Assembly (NCBI GenBank): GCA_934691925.1
Contig: CAKUTI010000053.1
Coordinates: 1 to 7,574, forward strand
Direction: 5' to 3'
Length of the DNA: 7,574 nt
Origin: an uncultured Treponema sp.
GTDB lineage: Bacteria; Spirochaetota; Spirochaetia; Treponematales; Treponemataceae
How positions within the stretch are numbered: position 1 is the first letter of the stretch; each line of letters opens with the position of its first letter. Shown in pieces: positions 6,373-7,574 of the stretch. Position numbers and translations under genes: made by a program. Below the pieces are notes generated by a model. The model was not told where the DNA came from. It ran no database searches and saw only the letters and a program-made list of their open reading frames with translations.

Positions 6373-6410
6373 TTCTATGCAGATTTTCATTTTCGACAAT
6401 CTGCATAGAA
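6373..6410. repeat. Perfect 13-bp inverted repeat between argS and the cyclase gene
   Basis: TTCTATGCAGATT (6373-6385) and AATCTGCATAGAA (6398-6410) are exact reverse complements around a 12-base loop. The hairpin begins 31 bases after the argS stop and ends 15 bases before the cyclase ATG. Neither strand has a T run right after it, so it is not a standard intrinsic terminator. It could be an mRNA-stabilising or attenuating hairpin, a binding site for a dimeric regulator, or a degenerate terminator of argS. Confidence 0.75.
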
Positions 6411-6425
6411 AATCCGGCATATTTT

Positions 6426-7484
6426 ATGGCGACATACAAAAGAAAATTCAAGACGCGAAAAGTCCAAATCGTACAGGCAATTTTGATTTTTTTTCTCGTG
6501 TTTTTTATAATCTTGCAGTTCGCGAATGTAAAAACGATGCAGGAATGTGCGAAAGTCATAAATTATGCCGGAATAATCAGAGGCGGAAGCCAGCAGCTTG
6601 TAAAACTCGAGCTTGCAGAATACAAAAGCGACCCTTTAATCACAAAAATCGACACAATATTTGAAAGCCTTCAAAACGGTGGCGGCGCATACAGTCTGAT
6701 GAAAGTAAAAGACCGCATCTTTCAGATAAATGTTCGAAACACGATTGAATACTGGAAAATTCTGAAAAAGCAGATAAAAATTTTCCGCGAAACAGGAAAA
6801 GAAAGCACGATTCTGCTTCAGATGAGCGAAACTTTCTTTTCGATGACGGACAACATCGTTTTTGCGACTCAGGGCGTTTTCGAAAAACTTTCAACAAAGC
6901 AAAATATTCTCGAGCTTATCCTGATTCTCATAATCGCGGTAAATCTTGTGATTCTCGGAAAACAGGCTCTCGACGGAATAGAATTCAGCAAAATGGCTTT
7001 CACCGACAAGCACACAAAGCTTCCAAATAAAAGCCGCTGCGAAGAATTCTTAAACGACACGACTCAGCTCGACAAAAACACAGGATTTATCATGCTCGAC
7101 CTGAATTACCTAAAAAAAGTGAACGACACGCTCGGACACGCGGCAGGCGACGCGATGATTCTAAATTTTGCCACAACCGTAAGAAAATCCGTTCCGCCGC
7201 AGCATTTTGTCGGAAGATACGGCGGCGACGAGTTCATCTGTATTCTTAAAAATGTGCAGGCGAACGACATTCCAGACATTATCGGAAATCTCAACGCGGA
7301 AATGGAGCGGTTCAACGAATTCTCAAACCAGATCGACATAAGTTTTTCTTACGGCTACGATTTTTCCGGAAACTACGCGGAATGTACAATGCGCACGCTT
7401 CTTGAGCAGGCCGACAGAAATATGTACGAAGTCAAAAAGAAAATGCACGCAATCCGAGATTCCTACAACAGGCTCAAAGACTAA
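6426..7484 (+). CDS. Membrane-bound diguanylate cyclase (GGDEF) with periplasmic PilJ/NarX-like sensor region
   Basis: This 352-residue protein makes c-di-GMP from two GTP. A basic N-terminus (KRKFKTRK) precedes membrane segment 1 (about 14-34), then a helical periplasmic region of about 125 residues, membrane segment 2 (about 161-178) and a C-terminal GGDEF domain. Catalytic features are intact: D225 in MLDLNYLKKVND, the GHAAGD loop, GGDEF at 266-270 and ADRNMYEVKKK from 329. The RxxD inhibitory site expected at about 257-260 reads PPQH, so product feedback by that route is absent. The sensor holds INYAGIIRGGSQQLVKLEL (45-63), resembling the N-x-AG-x-x-R-x-x-S-Q pattern of PilJ and NarX P-box helices; the ligand is unknown. 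The start is ATG 6426, since an in-frame TAG lies at 6405-6407. It lacks a Shine-Dalgarno and follows a strong hairpin. It may be co-transcribed with argS. Confidence 0.93.
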   Translation: MATYKRKFKTRKVQIVQAILIFFLVFFIILQFANVKTMQECAKVINYAGIIRGGSQQLVKLELAEYKSDPLITKIDTIFESLQNGGGAYSLMKVKDRIFQINVRNTIEYWKILKKQIKIFRETGKESTILLQMSETFFSMTDNIVFATQGVFEKLSTKQNILELILILIIAVNLVILGKQALDGIEFSKMAFTDKHTKLPNKSRCEEFLNDTTQLDKNTGFIMLDLNYLKKVNDTLGHAAGDAMILNFATTVRKSVPPQHFVGRYGGDEFICILKNVQANDIPDIIGNLNAEMERFNEFSNQIDISFSYGYDFSGNYAECTMRTLLEQADRNMYEVKKKMHAIRDSYNRLKD

Positions 7485-7488
7485 GATT

Positions 7489-7537
7489 GAAAAAATAAAA
7501 AAGCCCGGAAAGAAGCAAAAAACTTCCGTCCAGGCTT
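7489..7537 (-). terminator. Hairpin with minus-strand T run, probable terminator of a gene beyond the right edge
   Basis: AAGCC (7501-7505) pairs with GGCTT (7533-7537), GGA (7507-7509) with TCC (7529-7531), and GAAG (7512-7515) with CTTC (7523-7526), with small internal mismatches. The A-rich stretch 7490-7500 becomes a U-rich tail on the minus strand, so it would end a convergent minus-strand gene lying to the right. It follows the cyclase stop by about 16 bases and may also partly stop plus-strand transcripts, though there is no plus-strand T run. Confidence 0.65.
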
Positions 7538-7561
7538 GAATTGCCTTGAATAAACTTGAAT
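7535..7561. repeat. Three CTTGAAT heptamers with 10-bp period
   Basis: CTTGAAT occurs at 7535-7541, 7545-7551 and 7555-7561, exactly ten bases apart, about one helical turn. The first copy begins inside the terminator stem. The three-base spacers differ (TGC, AAA). It may be a short tandem array from slippage, a phased protein site, or chance in AT-rich spacer at the end of a convergent gene. Confidence 0.5.
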
Positions 7562-7574
7562 CAAAAATCCAAAA

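Noticed and set aside
6373..6425. c-di-GMP riboswitch upstream of the cyclase gene
   Set aside because: The 83-base gap has a single perfect hairpin and none of the multi-helix junction or conserved bases of GEMM-I or GEMM-II riboswitches.
7535..7561. Start of a CRISPR array
   Set aside because: The repeat unit is 7 bases with 3-base spacers, far below CRISPR repeat and spacer sizes, and there are no cas genes.
7561..7574. End of a minus-strand gene (frame ending LDF and TGA at 7563-7561)
   Set aside because: A minus-strand gene to the right is likely from the terminator orientation, but only three codons of this frame are visible, too little to call a coding region.

Overview
The window looks like ordinary chromosomal sequence from a host-associated treponeme (Spirochaetes), probably a gut or rumen carbohydrate fermenter. 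The evidence is a full-length protein that matches my memory of the Treponema family DUF5312, a cytoplasmic GH105-type unsaturated glycuronyl hydrolase that points to pectin use, and AT-rich spacers between genes of moderate GC. The genus call is an inference from gene content; no rRNA gene is present.

Layout, left to right: (1) the last 25 codons of an unidentified gene, closed at 98-133 by a textbook intrinsic terminator. (2) A gene-free stretch from 81 to 470 that is AT-rich except for a 69% GC, hairpin-rich island (about 256-365) ending in a terminator-like stem and T run; this is the least explained part of the window. (3) A two-gene plus-strand unit: a DUF5312 gene whose TATAAT box lies only 7 bases before its ATG (a likely leaderless transcript), followed 8 bases after its stop by a YfiH/PgeF/LACC1-family gene whose ribosome site overlaps the upstream stop codon. 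(4) A minus-strand GH105 gene, convergent with the YfiH gene and ending in a terminator at 3208-3240. (5) A compact divergent control region (4413-4515) where the GH105 promoter and the argS -10 box overlap base for base. (6) argS, complete, with HLGH and MKSR class I signatures. (7) After an 83-base gap holding a perfect 13-bp inverted repeat, a membrane diguanylate cyclase with an intact GGDEF site, no RxxD inhibitory site, and a PilJ/NarX-like motif in its periplasmic sensor. (8) A hairpin at the right edge whose T run lies on the minus strand, so it probably ends a gene outside the window.

The genes do not form one pathway. argS is housekeeping, GH105 handles the last step of pectin or rhamnogalacturonan breakdown, the YfiH homologue is a cell-wall editing or purine nucleoside enzyme, and the cyclase turns an external cue into c-di-GMP. 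I found no defence system, CRISPR array, transposase, phage gene or tRNA. The points worth a second look are regulatory or non-coding: the GC island, the leaderless start, the overlapping divergent promoters, and the hairpin before the cyclase.
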